A program made the translations under genes and the position numbers. Shown one piece after another: positions 37,864-47,336 of a stretch of DNA of 64,000 nt. Each line of letters starts with the position of its first letter. Position 1 is the first letter of the stretch. A model generated the notes under the pieces. The model worked only from the letters and a program-made list of their open reading frames with translations. It was not told where the DNA came from and searched no databases. The DNA is from Streptomyces sp. PCS3-D2 (lineage in GTDB: Bacteria > Actinomycetota > Actinomycetes > Streptomycetales > Streptomycetaceae): assembly GCF_000612545.2 (NCBI RefSeq), contig NZ_CP097800.1, positions 4,588,501 through 4,652,500 of the forward strand, read 5' to 3'.

Positions 37864-38400
37864 ATGACACAGATACCGGGCGAGCTGCCCGGGAAGCCGA
37901 CCGCCGCCTCCCGGACGACCCTCAGCCACATCATGACCGCCAACGACACCAACCTCCTCGGCACGGTGCACGGTGGCGTCATCATGAAGCTGGTCGACGA
38001 CGCCGCAGGCGCCGTGGCGGGCCGTCACTCCGGCGGTGCGGCGGTCACCGCCTCCATGGACGAGATGGCCTTCCTCGCCCCCGTGCGGGTGGGTGACCTC
38101 GTCCACGTGAAGGCCCAGTGCAACTGGACCGGCCGCTCCTCCATGGAGATCGGTGTGCGCGTCCTGGCCGAGCGGTGGAACGAGTCCACCCCCGCCACCC
38201 AGGTCGGCAGCGCCTACCTGGTCTTCACCGCGGTGGACTCCGACGGCAAGCCCCGCCGGGTCCCGCCGGTGCTCCCGGAGACGGAGCAGGACGAGCGCCG
38301 CTACCAGGAGGCCCAGATCCGCCGCACCCACCGGCTCGCCCGCCGCCAGGCCATCGTGGCCCTGCGCGAGGAGCGCGCCGCCCAGGGCTTCGACGACTGA
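37864..38400 (+). CDS. Acyl-CoA thioesterase (hot-dog fold, YciA/BFIT type)
   Basis: The 178-residue protein has one hot-dog domain with the helix motif GTVHGGVIMKLVDDAAGAVAGRH, the TASMDEMAFLAPVRVGDLVHV strand region and a basic C-terminal helix (RRTHRLARRQAIVALREERA). Enzymes of this family hydrolyse acyl-CoAs to free acid and CoA in the cytoplasm, often as hexamers. It lies between two LCP genes transcribed the other way, so it is probably a separate unit. Confidence 0.9.
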   Translation: MTQIPGELPGKPTAASRTTLSHIMTANDTNLLGTVHGGVIMKLVDDAAGAVAGRHSGGAAVTASMDEMAFLAPVRVGDLVHVKAQCNWTGRSSMEIGVRVLAERWNESTPATQVGSAYLVFTAVDSDGKPRRVPPVLPETEQDERRYQEAQIRRTHRLARRQAIVALREERAAQGFDD

Positions 38401-38500
38401 CCTGCGACGACTGAGCTCCCGGGGCCCGTACGGCGCGGGCCCGGGACGGCGGCGCCCGCGGACCCTCCGGGGTCTCCGGCGGCCCGGGGCGGGAGCCTCC

Positions 38501-39994
38501 TCAGCCGCCGCAGACCACCTGGTCGCCGCTGACGACACCGAGGGAGCCCTGGTAGGGGTCCTCCGCGCGCACCGGCACCACCTTGCGGTAGTCGGTGCCC
38601 GCGATCACGGTGACCGTCCGGCCCTGCCCGGCGACCGCCCGCAGCTCACTGCCCGGGAGCGCCGTCGCCACCGACCGCGCCGAGCGGTCCCAGCGGGGGT
38701 CGTAGGTGATCACCGTGCGCTTGACGTCGCGGCTCGCGCCGTTGCCCGGGGCCCGCGTGGTGTCGAAACCGGTGGCGCGCAGCGCGGAGTCGACGCGCCC
38801 GCCCAGCCCGTCGATCCGGGTCCCGTTCTCCACCTGGACCCGGACCTGCGCGGGGGGTACATCCACCGGTACCGCCGCGGGGCGGCCGGCGGCCCCCTTC
38901 CCGGTCCGGGCCGGGGCCAGCGGCCGGTCCTCGCGCAGCGCCTCGAAGAGCTTGGCGGCCTTCGGCTCGTCCCACTTCACGGTGGACCCGATGCCCTTGA
39001 CGCGGAAGGAGGGGCTGCCGATCGGCACCGAGGCGAACTCGGAGGAGGAGGGGGTGAAGCCCCGCATCGCCTGCCCGAGCGCCAGCAGCTGTTCCGAGCC
39101 GAAGCCCCGGTCGGCGCGGACCGAGCCCAGCAGGGTGGAACTGAGCTCCTTGAACTTGACCGGGTTCAGCAGCACCCCGCCGGCGGTCGCCTGCTTGATC
39201 AGCGCGGCGACGAACCGCTGCTGGCGCTGCATCCGGCCGAGGTCGGAGGCACCGTCGACATGGCGCGAGCGCACGTACTGAAGGGCCTGCCCGCCGGTCA
39301 GCCGATGGGTGCCGGGCAGCAGGTCGAGGCCGGTGTTCGGGTCGCGCATGGTCTTGGCGGTGCAGATCTCCACGCCGCCCATGGCGTCGACCGTCTTCAT
39401 GAAGCTGGTGAAGTCGACCTCCAGGTAGTGGTCGATCTTCACCCGGGTCATGTTCTCGACCGTCCGCACGGTGAGGTTGGGCCCGCCCTCCGCGTACGCC
39501 GCGTTCAGCCGCACGGGGTGCGGCTTGTGCTCCTTGCCGGTGACGAGGTCATGGTGCGCGGGCACCTCGGCGTAGCTGTCGCGGGGCAGGCTGACGACGC
39601 TCGCCCGCTCCTTGTCCGCCGACAGGTGCACCAGCATGATCGTGTCCGTGCAGTGGCAGGGCGCCCCGCCCAGGCGGTACTCGCGCTTCTCCTCGGGGCT
39701 GATCTTCTCCCGGCCGTCGGTGCCCACCAGCAGGAAGTTGATGCCGTGTCCGGCCTGCGGGCGGTTCTTCATGTCCTTGAACGGGTCCACCCGCTCGATC
39801 CCGGTGTCCAATCCGGTCATCACGGCGTGCCCGATGGCCCCGGAGCCCAGCACCGCCACCGACAGCCCGGCCGCGATCCGCAGCCCCCAGCGGGGCCGGC
39901 CCTCCCGGGGCCGGGCCGGTCCGCCGCCGCCGCGCCGCACGCGCTGCGGCCGGGGCGGGCCGGCGGGACGGATGGGGCGGTGCGGTTGGGGCAC
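38501..39994 (-). CDS. LCP family protein 2 with LytR_C domain
   Basis: This 497-residue protein has a basic Pro-rich cytoplasmic leader, one transmembrane helix (about 35-55), an LCP domain (FLLVGTDGREKI, CTDTIMLVHLSADKER, SLPRDSYAEVP, RLNAAYAEGGPNLTVRTVE, LQYVRSRHVDGASDLGRMQRQQ) and a C-terminal LytR_C domain (about 385-490; VRVQVENGTRIDGLGGRVDSAL). The Arg commonly preceding the TD motif is Cys here. I chose the GTG at 39994 because GGAGG is 8 nt upstream; GTG 40003 and an ATG at 40090 are alternatives. It is divergent from the glycosyltransferase gene. Confidence 0.88.
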   Translation of the reverse strand: MPQPHRPIRPAGPPRPQRVRRGGGGPARPREGRPRWGLRIAAGLSVAVLGSGAIGHAVMTGLDTGIERVDPFKDMKNRPQAGHGINFLLVGTDGREKISPEEKREYRLGGAPCHCTDTIMLVHLSADKERASVVSLPRDSYAEVPAHHDLVTGKEHKPHPVRLNAAYAEGGPNLTVRTVENMTRVKIDHYLEVDFTSFMKTVDAMGGVEICTAKTMRDPNTGLDLLPGTHRLTGGQALQYVRSRHVDGASDLGRMQRQQRFVAALIKQATAGGVLLNPVKFKELSSTLLGSVRADRGFGSEQLLALGQAMRGFTPSSSEFASVPIGSPSFRVKGIGSTVKWDEPKAAKLFEALREDRPLAPARTGKGAAGRPAAVPVDVPPAQVRVQVENGTRIDGLGGRVDSALRATGFDTTRAPGNGASRDVKRTVITYDPRWDRSARSVATALPGSELRAVAGQGRTVTVIAGTDYRKVVPVRAEDPYQGSLGVVSGDQVVCGG

Positions 39995-40183
39995 GGTGGA
40001 CACCTCCGCGGGAGCACAGGGATACCGGTCGAAGGACGGGCCGGCCTTCGGGTGGCTCAGCCGGCTGATTCGACAGAACAGTAGGCCCATACGATCAGCC
40101 TCTGTCCTTACCGGTCGCTCGGCGCGCACCCGGTTCCCCCGTACGCGGTAACGTGACACCGATACCCGACCTTGAAGGACCAC

Positions 40184-41209
40184 ATGCCCGCCCAGCAGCC
40201 CGCAGTCTCGGTGATCATGCCGGTGCTCGACGAGGAGCACTACCTCCGCGAGTCCGTCCGCCACATCCTGGAACAGGAGTACGCGGGCGAGATGGAGGTG
40301 GTGATCGCACTCGGGCCGTCCACGGACCGCACCGACGAGATCGCCGCCGAACTCGTCGCCGAGGATCCCCGAGTCCACACCGTCCCGAATCCCACCGGCC
40401 GGACCCCGGCGGCGCTCAACGCCGCGATCAAGGCCTCGCGTCACCCGATCGTGGTACGCGTCGACGGCCACGGCATGCTCTCACCGAACTACATCGCCAC
40501 CGCCGTCCGCCTTCTGGAGGAGACCGGTGCGCAGAACGTCGGCGGGATCATGCACGCCGAGGGCGAGAACGCCTGGGAGGAGGCCGTCGCCGCCGCGATG
40601 ACCTCGAAGATCGGCGTCGGTAACGCCCCCTTCCACACCGGTGGTCGGGCCGGCCCGGCCGAGACCGTCTACCTCGGCGTCTTCCGCCGCGAGGCGCTGG
40701 AGCAGCAGGGCGGCTACAACGAGGAGTTCATCCGCGCCCAGGACTGGGAGCTGAACTTCCGCATCCGCGAAGCCGGCGGGCTGATCTGGTTCTCGCCCGA
40801 GCTGAAGGTCCAGTACCGTCCGCGCCGCTCGGTCAGGGCGCTGGCCAAGCAGTACAAGGACTACGGCCGGTGGCGGCACGTGGTGGCCCGCTACCACTCG
40901 GGCTCCATCAACCTGCGCTACCTGGCCCCGCCGGCCCTCGTCTGTGCGATCGCCGCGGGCGTGGTCGTGGGTGTGACCGTCAGCCCGCTGGGCTTCGCCG
41001 TGCCGGCCGGCTACCTCGCGGCCATCGCCGCGGGCTCCGTCCCGGCGGGCAGGGGGCTGTCGCCGAAGGCCCGGGTGCAGATCCCCCTCGCCCTGGCGAC
41101 CATGCACCTGTCCTGGGGCTTCGGCTTCCTGACCAGCCCGCGCGCCCTGGCCGACAAGCTCATCGCGAGCCGCCGCCCGGCCGTTGCCCCCGGTGTCCCG
41201 CAGGCCTGA
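40184..41209 (+). CDS. Family 2 glycosyltransferase with C-terminal membrane segments
   Basis: The 341-residue protein has a GT2 domain (about 8-230): VSVIMPVLDEEHYL, the DxD-like VRVDGHG, GRAGPAETVYLGVFRREAL and the catalytic-loop ED-type motif AQDWELNFRIREAGG, followed by QYRPRRSVRALAKQYKDYGRWR. Two or three hydrophobic segments near the C-terminus (about 247-285) anchor it to the membrane. It should add a sugar from a nucleotide donor to a lipid-linked or surface glycan. The ATG at 40184 has AAGGA upstream; position among LCP genes suggests a role in the polymer they transfer. Confidence 0.88.
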   Translation: MPAQQPAVSVIMPVLDEEHYLRESVRHILEQEYAGEMEVVIALGPSTDRTDEIAAELVAEDPRVHTVPNPTGRTPAALNAAIKASRHPIVVRVDGHGMLSPNYIATAVRLLEETGAQNVGGIMHAEGENAWEEAVAAAMTSKIGVGNAPFHTGGRAGPAETVYLGVFRREALEQQGGYNEEFIRAQDWELNFRIREAGGLIWFSPELKVQYRPRRSVRALAKQYKDYGRWRHVVARYHSGSINLRYLAPPALVCAIAAGVVVGVTVSPLGFAVPAGYLAAIAAGSVPAGRGLSPKARVQIPLALATMHLSWGFGFLTSPRALADKLIASRRPAVAPGVPQA

Positions 41210-41270
41210 GGCACAGCAGGTCCTGTCGTCGAAGCAGCGCCGTCCGGGCGGGACTTCGACGGCAGGGACC

Positions 41271-41324
41271 GAGGGGCCCGGCGGGGAGAGCGCGCTCGTG
41301 CGCGGCCTCCCCACCGGGCCCCTC
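41271..41324. terminator. Long imperfect stem between convergent glycosyltransferase and LCP genes
   Basis: The 18-mers starting at 41271 (GAGGGGCCCGG...) and ending at 41324 (...CCGGGCCCCTC) pair with a single mismatch around an 18-nt loop. It lies between convergent genes and can end transcription from both sides. Confidence 0.75.
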
Positions 41325-41335
41325 CTGTGTGCCCG

Positions 41336-43042
41336 CTACCAGGTGAAGCCGGGCTGGACCGCCATGCAGGCCTGGTCGTTGTCGCCGTTGAGCGCGTGGG
41401 CGGAGTCCGGCGCCTTGGTCGGGGCCGGCGGCGGCGGGGTGGGCGTGGCGCCGGTCCGCCAGTCCTTGCCGACGAACACGACGATCCCGGCGACCTGGTC
41501 GGACCTCTGCACCGAGCCGGCGGGCAGGCCGAGCGCGGTGGCCACGGCGGCCGCGTCGGCCGCCTGGGCGTCGGTGGCGTAGCGGACCACCGAGGTGTCC
41601 TCGGCGCCCGTCCGGTTGTCGGCGACGGCCTTGGTGAAGCCCTTGCCGGTGAGCAGGGCGGCGACCTCGCTCGCCCGGCCCTTCGCGACGGACTGGGCGC
41701 CGTCCTTGCCCCCGGTCGCGTTCCGGACGGCCACCGCGATCTTCGCGGGCGGCGCGGTCGTGGCGGCGGCCGCCGGTGCCGAGGTCGCCGGCTGGGCCGG
41801 GGCGGAGGGCGACGCGGGCGTGCCCGGGGTCGCGGTGGCCGCCGGGTTGCCCGAGCCCTGGCCGTCGAGGGGGATGTCCTCGCGGACCATCCGGAACAGG
41901 TCCTCGGCCTCGCCCGGCTTGGGCTCGACACGGCCGTCCAGGCCGGGCTTGGAGCTGTAGACCCAGGGCATGGTGGTCATGGTGATCCGGCCCGGCGGGA
42001 CCTTCTTCAGCTCCATGCTGAGGTCGAACAGTTTGTCGATCTTGTTCAGGCCGGTGTCCACCACCATCGCCTCGATCGCCGCCTGGGCCAGGCTGTTGAG
42101 CTTGACCGGGTTGCTGAGCTTGGCGTTCTTGCGGAACTCCCGGGCCATCGAGTTCATGTACTGGTGCTGGGCGTGGGTACGGCCTATGTCGGTGCCGTCC
42201 TCGAAGCCGTACCGGGTGCGCAGCCACTGCAGGGCCGTCTCGCCCTGGATGACGCTCGTGCCCTTGGGCAGCTTCAGGCCGGAGCCCTTGCCGTCCCGGG
42301 TGCGGGAGTGCACGTTCTGCTCGACGCAGACCGGGACACCGCCGATGGCGTCGGCCATGCGGACCACGCCCTTGAAGTCGATCATCATGAAGTGATCGAT
42401 GGGGATCTTGGTCAGTTCGGTCCAGGCGGCGACCGTGCAGCCCGGCCCACCGCGCTGGATCGACTCGTTCGTCTGGACGAGGCCCTTGCTGGCCGGGTGC
42501 ACCGTCCCGCCCGGCTCGGTGCACTTGGGCATCATCAGCATCGTGTCGCGGGGCATCGAGACCACGGACATGTTGCTGCGGTCCGCGGACAGGTGCACCA
42601 GCATCTGGACGTCCGCGAGCGGCGGGCCGTCGAAGGTGTCCCTGGCTCCGCCGAGGGCCTGGTTCTCCGCGTCGTCGCGCGCGTCGGAACCGATGAGCAG
42701 GATGTTCAGCGGGGTCTGCCCGAAGGCGTTGGGCTTGGAACCGCCCAGCTTGTTCTCGCCGAGGTTCAGCGCGTCCGTCTGGATGCTGCCGTTCAGGTGC
42801 CGGTAGTAGAGGTAGCCGGCCGCCGCCGTCCCGAGTATGAGCAGGGACAGGATCGCGGAGACCCAGCGCAGCACGCGCCGGCGGCTCCTCGCGGGGGGAC
42901 GGGTGCCGGCCGTGCGGGTCGGATCCGAGCCGTTCCGCTGGCGGGGCACCGTGCCGGGCGCGCCGGCCCCGCCGTCGGGTATGTCCCCGTCGGCCTGGGC
43001 GCCCGCCCCCTCCTCCCGCACGTCGCTGTGCCTCACGCGCAT
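41336..43042 (-). CDS. LCP family protein 3 with LytR_C domain
   Basis: This 568-residue protein has a cytoplasmic N-terminus of about 57 residues, a transmembrane helix (about 60-80), an LCP domain (LLIGSDARDDAENQALGGARD, LADVQMLVHLSADRSN, SMPRDTMLMMP, LQWLRTRYGFEDGTDIGRTHAQHQ), an Ala/Pro/Thr linker and a LytR_C domain (about 445-530). The Arg before AD in the second motif is Leu, as in other divergent members. I used the ATG at 43042; a TTG three codons upstream is possible. It is 56 bp downstream of the next LCP gene in the same direction, likely co-transcribed. Confidence 0.88.
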   Translation of the reverse strand: MRVRHSDVREEGAGAQADGDIPDGGAGAPGTVPRQRNGSDPTRTAGTRPPARSRRRVLRWVSAILSLLILGTAAAGYLYYRHLNGSIQTDALNLGENKLGGSKPNAFGQTPLNILLIGSDARDDAENQALGGARDTFDGPPLADVQMLVHLSADRSNMSVVSMPRDTMLMMPKCTEPGGTVHPASKGLVQTNESIQRGGPGCTVAAWTELTKIPIDHFMMIDFKGVVRMADAIGGVPVCVEQNVHSRTRDGKGSGLKLPKGTSVIQGETALQWLRTRYGFEDGTDIGRTHAQHQYMNSMAREFRKNAKLSNPVKLNSLAQAAIEAMVVDTGLNKIDKLFDLSMELKKVPPGRITMTTMPWVYSSKPGLDGRVEPKPGEAEDLFRMVREDIPLDGQGSGNPAATATPGTPASPSAPAQPATSAPAAAATTAPPAKIAVAVRNATGGKDGAQSVAKGRASEVAALLTGKGFTKAVADNRTGAEDTSVVRYATDAQAADAAAVATALGLPAGSVQRSDQVAGIVVFVGKDWRTGATPTPPPPAPTKAPDSAHALNGDNDQACMAVQPGFTW

Positions 43043-43098
43043 CCCCCTCAAAGGTCCTACTTGGTCATGGGTGTCCCGGTGCGACCGGGCACGTACCG

Positions 43099-44832
43099 CT
43101 ACTTGGCGCAGACGGACTTGTCGGCCTGCGCCTGCTGGACGTCCTTGGACAGCTCCTGCGGCACCGGCGGCGCCAGCGGGGAACCCGCCTGCTGGAAGTC
43201 CGGACCCAGGGTCAGCTTCATCGGGGTCTTCGCCGCCGCGTCCGCCGTGCCCATCTTCAGCGCGGTGGCCGGGAGTCCCAGGGCGTCCGCGAGCGCGCGG
43301 GCCTGGGCGGCCTGGTTGGGGGCGTACTCCAGCTGCGTGGCGTCCACCTTCGACGGGGCGTTGCCCTCGTTGCTGGCCTTTGACATCCCCTTGGTGTTCT
43401 GCAGCCAGTTCAGCGTGCCGGAGGCGGCGCCCTTGGGGCCGCCGCCGTTGTAGATGTTCACCCGTACGTCCCCGGCGGGCGCCCGGTCGCCCTGGAGCAG
43501 CGCGTCCTGCTTGGCCTTCGCGTCGGCGTCGGCCGCGTCCTTGGCGGCCTGCTCCTTCTTCTCGACCTCCGTGAGCGAGACGTCCCCCCGGATCATCTGC
43601 AACAGGGGATCGGCCAGCGCCTTGTTGACCACCACGGTCGCCTTGCGGTTCGCGGGCTCGGCCGGGTTGTCAAGGACCGGCAGGGTGGTGAAGGTGATGT
43701 TCTTGAGGTCGATGTCCTTCAACTCGCTGGCGAGATCGGTGAGTTTGCCGATGGAACCCAAGCCCGGGTCCACGGTCAGCGACTTGGTGGCCGCCTCCGC
43801 CAGCGAGAAGAACTTCTTCGGACTGGTCAGCGTCTCCTTGGACTTCATCTCGCGCATCATCGAACCGAGGAACTGCTGCTGGGTCTTGATGCGGTCCAGG
43901 TCGCTCTGGTTGCCGAAGGCGTGCCGGGTCCGCACGAAGGCCAGCGCCTGCTCGCCCTCCAGCCGGTGCTCGCCCTCGGGGAGCTTCAGCTTGGAGTCCT
44001 TGTCGTCGACGGCCTTCTCCAGGCACACGGGCACGCCGCCCACCGCGGTGCTCAGGGTCTTCACCGCGTTGAAGTCGACCATCATGAAGTTGTCGACCTC
44101 GATGCCGGTGACCTCCTTGACCGTGCGCATCGTGCAGCCCGCGTCGCGGCCCTCCTGGCCCAGGCTGGTGTTGAAGCGCGTGCCCTTCGTGCCGCGGATG
44201 GTCTTGGTGGTGCCGTCCGGCTGCTTCGTCGGGCAGTCGGGGATGTTGGTGATCAGGTCGCGGGGGATGGACAGCGCGGTGGCGTTGGAGCGGTCCTTGG
44301 CGATGTGGAAGAGGATCGTGGTGTCGGCGTGGCCGACGCTGTCCTTGTCGCCGTACCCCTCGTTGCCCGCACCGCTGCGCTTGTCGGTGCCGATGACCAG
44401 GATGTTGATGGCCTGGTCCTTCTTGAACCCGCCGGTGCCCGCGCCCGCGATGTCGGTGACGCTGAGGTTGCCGTTGAGGTGGTCGTAGTAGAGGTACGCG
44501 GCGGCGGCGCCGCCGACCAGCAGCAGGGCCAGGCTGCCGCTGGTGATCAGCAGGGCCTTCTTGCGCCGTCCGCCACCGCCGCCGCCCTTGCGCGAGCGGC
44601 CGCTCCTGCGGCCGCCGGGCGGGGCGTCGCCACGGCGCGGCTTGGGTACGCCGGGGGAGGGCGCGGTGGGGGCGGTGGGGGCCGACGAGGATCTACGGGG
44701 CGCGGCGACCTTGGGTCGCTCTCGCGCTGCGGAGTCGTTCAGTTGCAGCTCGTAGTGGCCGGTGCGGGGATTGAGCACCCACTGGTCTGCGGGGTCGATC
44801 TCGTCCGCCCGCCCACGGCTTTGCGCATCCAC
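43099..44832 (-). CDS. LCP family protein 4 with LytR_C domain
   Basis: This 577-residue protein starts GTG (44832) and contains a conserved-looking cytoplasmic head (DPADQWVLNPRTGHYELQL), a basic Gly/Arg stretch, one transmembrane helix (about 92-115), an LCP domain (ILVIGTDKRSGAGNEGYGDKD, HADTTILFHIAKDRSN, SIPRDLITNIPDCP, ALAFVRTRHAFGNQSDLDRIKTQQQ) and a LytR_C domain (about 450-520; VRVNIYNGGGPKGAASGTL) separated by a charged coiled-coil-like insert (about 425-450). GGAGG lies 12 nt upstream. The NPRTGHYEL segment is typical of actinobacterial LCP proteins. Confidence 0.9.
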   Translation of the reverse strand: MDAQSRGRADEIDPADQWVLNPRTGHYELQLNDSAARERPKVAAPRRSSSAPTAPTAPSPGVPKPRRGDAPPGGRRSGRSRKGGGGGGRRKKALLITSGSLALLLVGGAAAAYLYYDHLNGNLSVTDIAGAGTGGFKKDQAINILVIGTDKRSGAGNEGYGDKDSVGHADTTILFHIAKDRSNATALSIPRDLITNIPDCPTKQPDGTTKTIRGTKGTRFNTSLGQEGRDAGCTMRTVKEVTGIEVDNFMMVDFNAVKTLSTAVGGVPVCLEKAVDDKDSKLKLPEGEHRLEGEQALAFVRTRHAFGNQSDLDRIKTQQQFLGSMMREMKSKETLTSPKKFFSLAEAATKSLTVDPGLGSIGKLTDLASELKDIDLKNITFTTLPVLDNPAEPANRKATVVVNKALADPLLQMIRGDVSLTEVEKKEQAAKDAADADAKAKQDALLQGDRAPAGDVRVNIYNGGGPKGAASGTLNWLQNTKGMSKASNEGNAPSKVDATQLEYAPNQAAQARALADALGLPATALKMGTADAAAKTPMKLTLGPDFQQAGSPLAPPVPQELSKDVQQAQADKSVCAK

Positions 44833-45054
44833 GGTTGCTCGAATCCTCCGTCGGGTGCCTCGCGACGCGCCTCCCCAAGGCGCACGGTCAACGATCCGGC
44901 TGGTGGTACCCGGTCTCCGGTCCGGCCGGGCACCGGATCGCTCACCTTATCCGTCCTGTTCGGCCGCAAACCATGGTGGTGACACATTCCACTGCCCTTA
45001 TAACGGGGTGAACAGCCCATTCCACTCGGTCCGGTCGCCGGCTTTTGGATTGCT

Positions 45055-46296
45055 TTACCGGCACCCGGTGTGCCCTGCGGTCGTTCCTGTGAAGGTAGGG
45101 ATGGGCGCGGAGGGGGTCGGGGTTCCCTCGCCGGCCGAATTCCCTTCCGGAGCGGCGTCCGTTGCCGTCGCGGCCGGGGTCGGGGCGGCGTTCCCGGGGG
45201 TCCGAGGCCGCGCCGAGGCCGTCGCCCCGGGCGGGGTCACCGTCAGCGGCCCGTCCTCCCTCAGCTGTCGGAACAGTCGCCCGGCGTCGGGCTCCACCAG
45301 TTCGTCCCGGTTGGGGTCGGGGGCGTAGGGGCGGCGCGGCACCGTCAGGAACGTCATGCGATCGGTCGGTATGTCCCGTATACCTCGGACGAGTTCGTAC
45401 ATGTCGCGCAGCGACGCCAGCCCGGGGTCGGTGGTCAGCGAGGAGGTGGCGGCGCTCAGCAGCGGGTACAGCCGTGCCGGGTTCAGCAGGACGCCGTTGC
45501 TCTGCACCTTCGTGACGAGCGAGCCGAGGAACTGCTGCTGACGCTCCATCCGTTCGGTGTCGCTGCCGTTGCCCAGGCTGTGCCGGGCCCGGACGAACCC
45601 CAGTGCCTGCTCGCCCCGCAGGGTCTGCCGGCCGGCGGGCAGCTTCAGCTTGGCCTGCACGTCGTCGATCGGCTGGGTGAGGCAGACGTCCACCCCGCCG
45701 ACGGCGTCGACCATCCGCTTGAACCCGCTGAAGTCGATGACCATGTGGTGGTCGATGCGGATACCCGTGAGCTTCTCCACCGTCCGGATCGTGCAGGCGG
45801 CCCCGCCCCACTCGAACGCCCAGTTGAACTGAGCGAAGGAGCCCCCGGTGCGGCTTCCGTCCGGCTGCAGGCAGGAGGGGATCTCCGTCATCAGGTCCCG
45901 GGGGATCGACACGGCGGTCGCGCTCCGGCGCTCCTTCGGCAGGTGCAGCAGGATGGTGGTGTCCGAGCGCTGGGTGCCCTTGTCCTCCCCGTAGCCGGCG
46001 TTGCCCCTGCCCGCACGCGAGTCGGAGCCGATCAGCAGGATGTTCTGGGCGCCCGTGGCGAGGCGCGCCGGGCGTTCGCGCTCGTAGCGCTCCAGCTCGG
46101 CAGCGGCGGAGGTGTCCTCGGTGATGTTCGCGTCGAGCTTGCCGTAGAGCCACCACCCGGTGGCCGCCCCCGCCAGCACCAGCAGTGCGAGCCCCAGGCC
46201 GATCCAGCGCAGCAACCGGTGCCTGCGGTCCCGCGGAGGCCGTCGCCCGCCTCCGGCCGCATCGCTGCCGTCCGGTATGCCTGAGCTGTCCGTCAC
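45055..46296 (-). CDS. LCP family protein 5
   Basis: The 413-residue product has a short basic cytoplasmic N-terminus, a transmembrane helix (about 30-52) and a complete LCP domain with all usual residues: NILLIGSDSRAGRGNAGYGED, QRSDTTILLHLPKERRSA, SIPRDLMTEIPSC, IRIDHHMVIDFSGF, LGFVRARHSLGNGSDTERMERQQQ. It ends in a Pro/Thr/Ala-rich tail without LytR_C. The GTG at 46296 has GAGGGG about 10 nt upstream. Of the five LCP proteins here, this is the one whose catalytic motifs look most canonical. Confidence 0.9.
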   Translation of the reverse strand: MTDSSGIPDGSDAAGGGRRPPRDRRHRLLRWIGLGLALLVLAGAATGWWLYGKLDANITEDTSAAAELERYERERPARLATGAQNILLIGSDSRAGRGNAGYGEDKGTQRSDTTILLHLPKERRSATAVSIPRDLMTEIPSCLQPDGSRTGGSFAQFNWAFEWGGAACTIRTVEKLTGIRIDHHMVIDFSGFKRMVDAVGGVDVCLTQPIDDVQAKLKLPAGRQTLRGEQALGFVRARHSLGNGSDTERMERQQQFLGSLVTKVQSNGVLLNPARLYPLLSAATSSLTTDPGLASLRDMYELVRGIRDIPTDRMTFLTVPRRPYAPDPNRDELVEPDAGRLFRQLREDGPLTVTPPGATASARPRTPGNAAPTPAATATDAAPEGNSAGEGTPTPSAPIPTFTGTTAGHTGCR

Positions 46297-46470
46297 TGGC
46301 GTGTGTCCCCTCGCCGCTGCGAGCAGCCGTACGGGTGAGCACGGCCACTGCCGATCCTGCCCCCGGGGTGCCGGAGCGGCCCGGGGGCGGGGTCGTGTCT
46401 AGGGCCGTACGGGTGACAGATCGGCCGTTCCCGACATTGATCGGTCCGGGTGACGGAGCGCGCCCCGGTA

Positions 46471-47220
46471 TCAGGCCGTGTGGGTGACGCGCTCGCTCTC
46501 GGTGCGCTGGGCCAGCGCCTCGGCGGACAGCCGCTCCAGGTTCCGGCAGAGCACCACGGAGGCCCCCGCGGCCAGTGCGGCGTACAGCCCCGCGGACAGC
46601 CCTTCCCAGGTGTCGTAGCCGAGGCCGGTCAGGATCCGCGACCCCTCGCCGAGGCCGAGCCCGGCCGCGTCCTCGCGGGCCCGGGCGACCAGCGCCGTGT
46701 GCGAGAGCTCCTCGCCGCCGACGACCAGCGCGGGACCCTCGGGCTGCACCGGGACGAAGGGGGCGAAACGGTCGCCCTGTCCCGGCACCTCCACCGCGTA
46801 GTCCGCGAACCCCGCCGGAGGCTGCGGGAAGCGCCCGCCCAGCGGCCGCAGGGCCAGCGCCACCCGCTCGCCGTCGCACTCCAGCGCTCGTTCCAGCGTG
46901 TCCGGACCGCTGACGACGAGATCGGCGTCACCCGGTTCCCCGCCCACCGAGGCGACGACCCCGACCGCGTCGCAGGCGAGCAGCCACACGGCGCTCTGCC
47001 AGTGCGCGGGCAGCAGCAGCGCGAGCCGGTCCCCGGGCTCGGCTCCCAGGTCGCCCTGGAGCAGGTTCGCGGTCTTGGCCACCCAATTGGCGAAGGTCGC
47101 GACGGACAATTCGACGCGTTCGCCGGTGGCGTCGTCGTAGAAGGTGACGAGCGGGCGGCCCGGATCGGCCGCGAGCGCGGATTGCAGCAGGTCGGCAGGG
47201 GTGCGGTCAGTGGCGTTCAC
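46471..47220 (-). CDS. TIGR03089-type truncated acyl-CoA-synthetase-like protein
   Basis: The 249-residue protein resembles the N-terminal part of AMP-binding acyl-CoA synthetases (TPADLLQSALAADPGRPLVTFYDDATGERVELS, ANWVAKTANLLQGDLG, GDRLALLLPAHWQSAVWLLACDAVG) but stops before the adenylation motifs and C-terminal domain. A stand-alone family of such half-proteins is known in Actinobacteria (TIGR03089); no activity is established to my knowledge. The frame is clean, so this is a real short protein, not a broken gene. The GTG at 47220 is the most plausible start. It lies downstream of the amidase on the opposite strand. Confidence 0.8.
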   Translation of the reverse strand: MNATDRTPADLLQSALAADPGRPLVTFYDDATGERVELSVATFANWVAKTANLLQGDLGAEPGDRLALLLPAHWQSAVWLLACDAVGVVASVGGEPGDADLVVSGPDTLERALECDGERVALALRPLGGRFPQPPAGFADYAVEVPGQGDRFAPFVPVQPEGPALVVGGEELSHTALVARAREDAAGLGLGEGSRILTGLGYDTWEGLSAGLYAALAAGASVVLCRNLERLSAEALAQRTESERVTHTA

Positions 47221-47336
47221 CCGGCACAGGGTACGCGGGCGCCCTCCTCCGTACGGGGGGCGCCGGTACCTCCGTACGGAGGAGGGGTGTCCGCGGGGCA
47301 GCGGACGGAGCATCAGATCTCGGATGGCGCCCCGCG

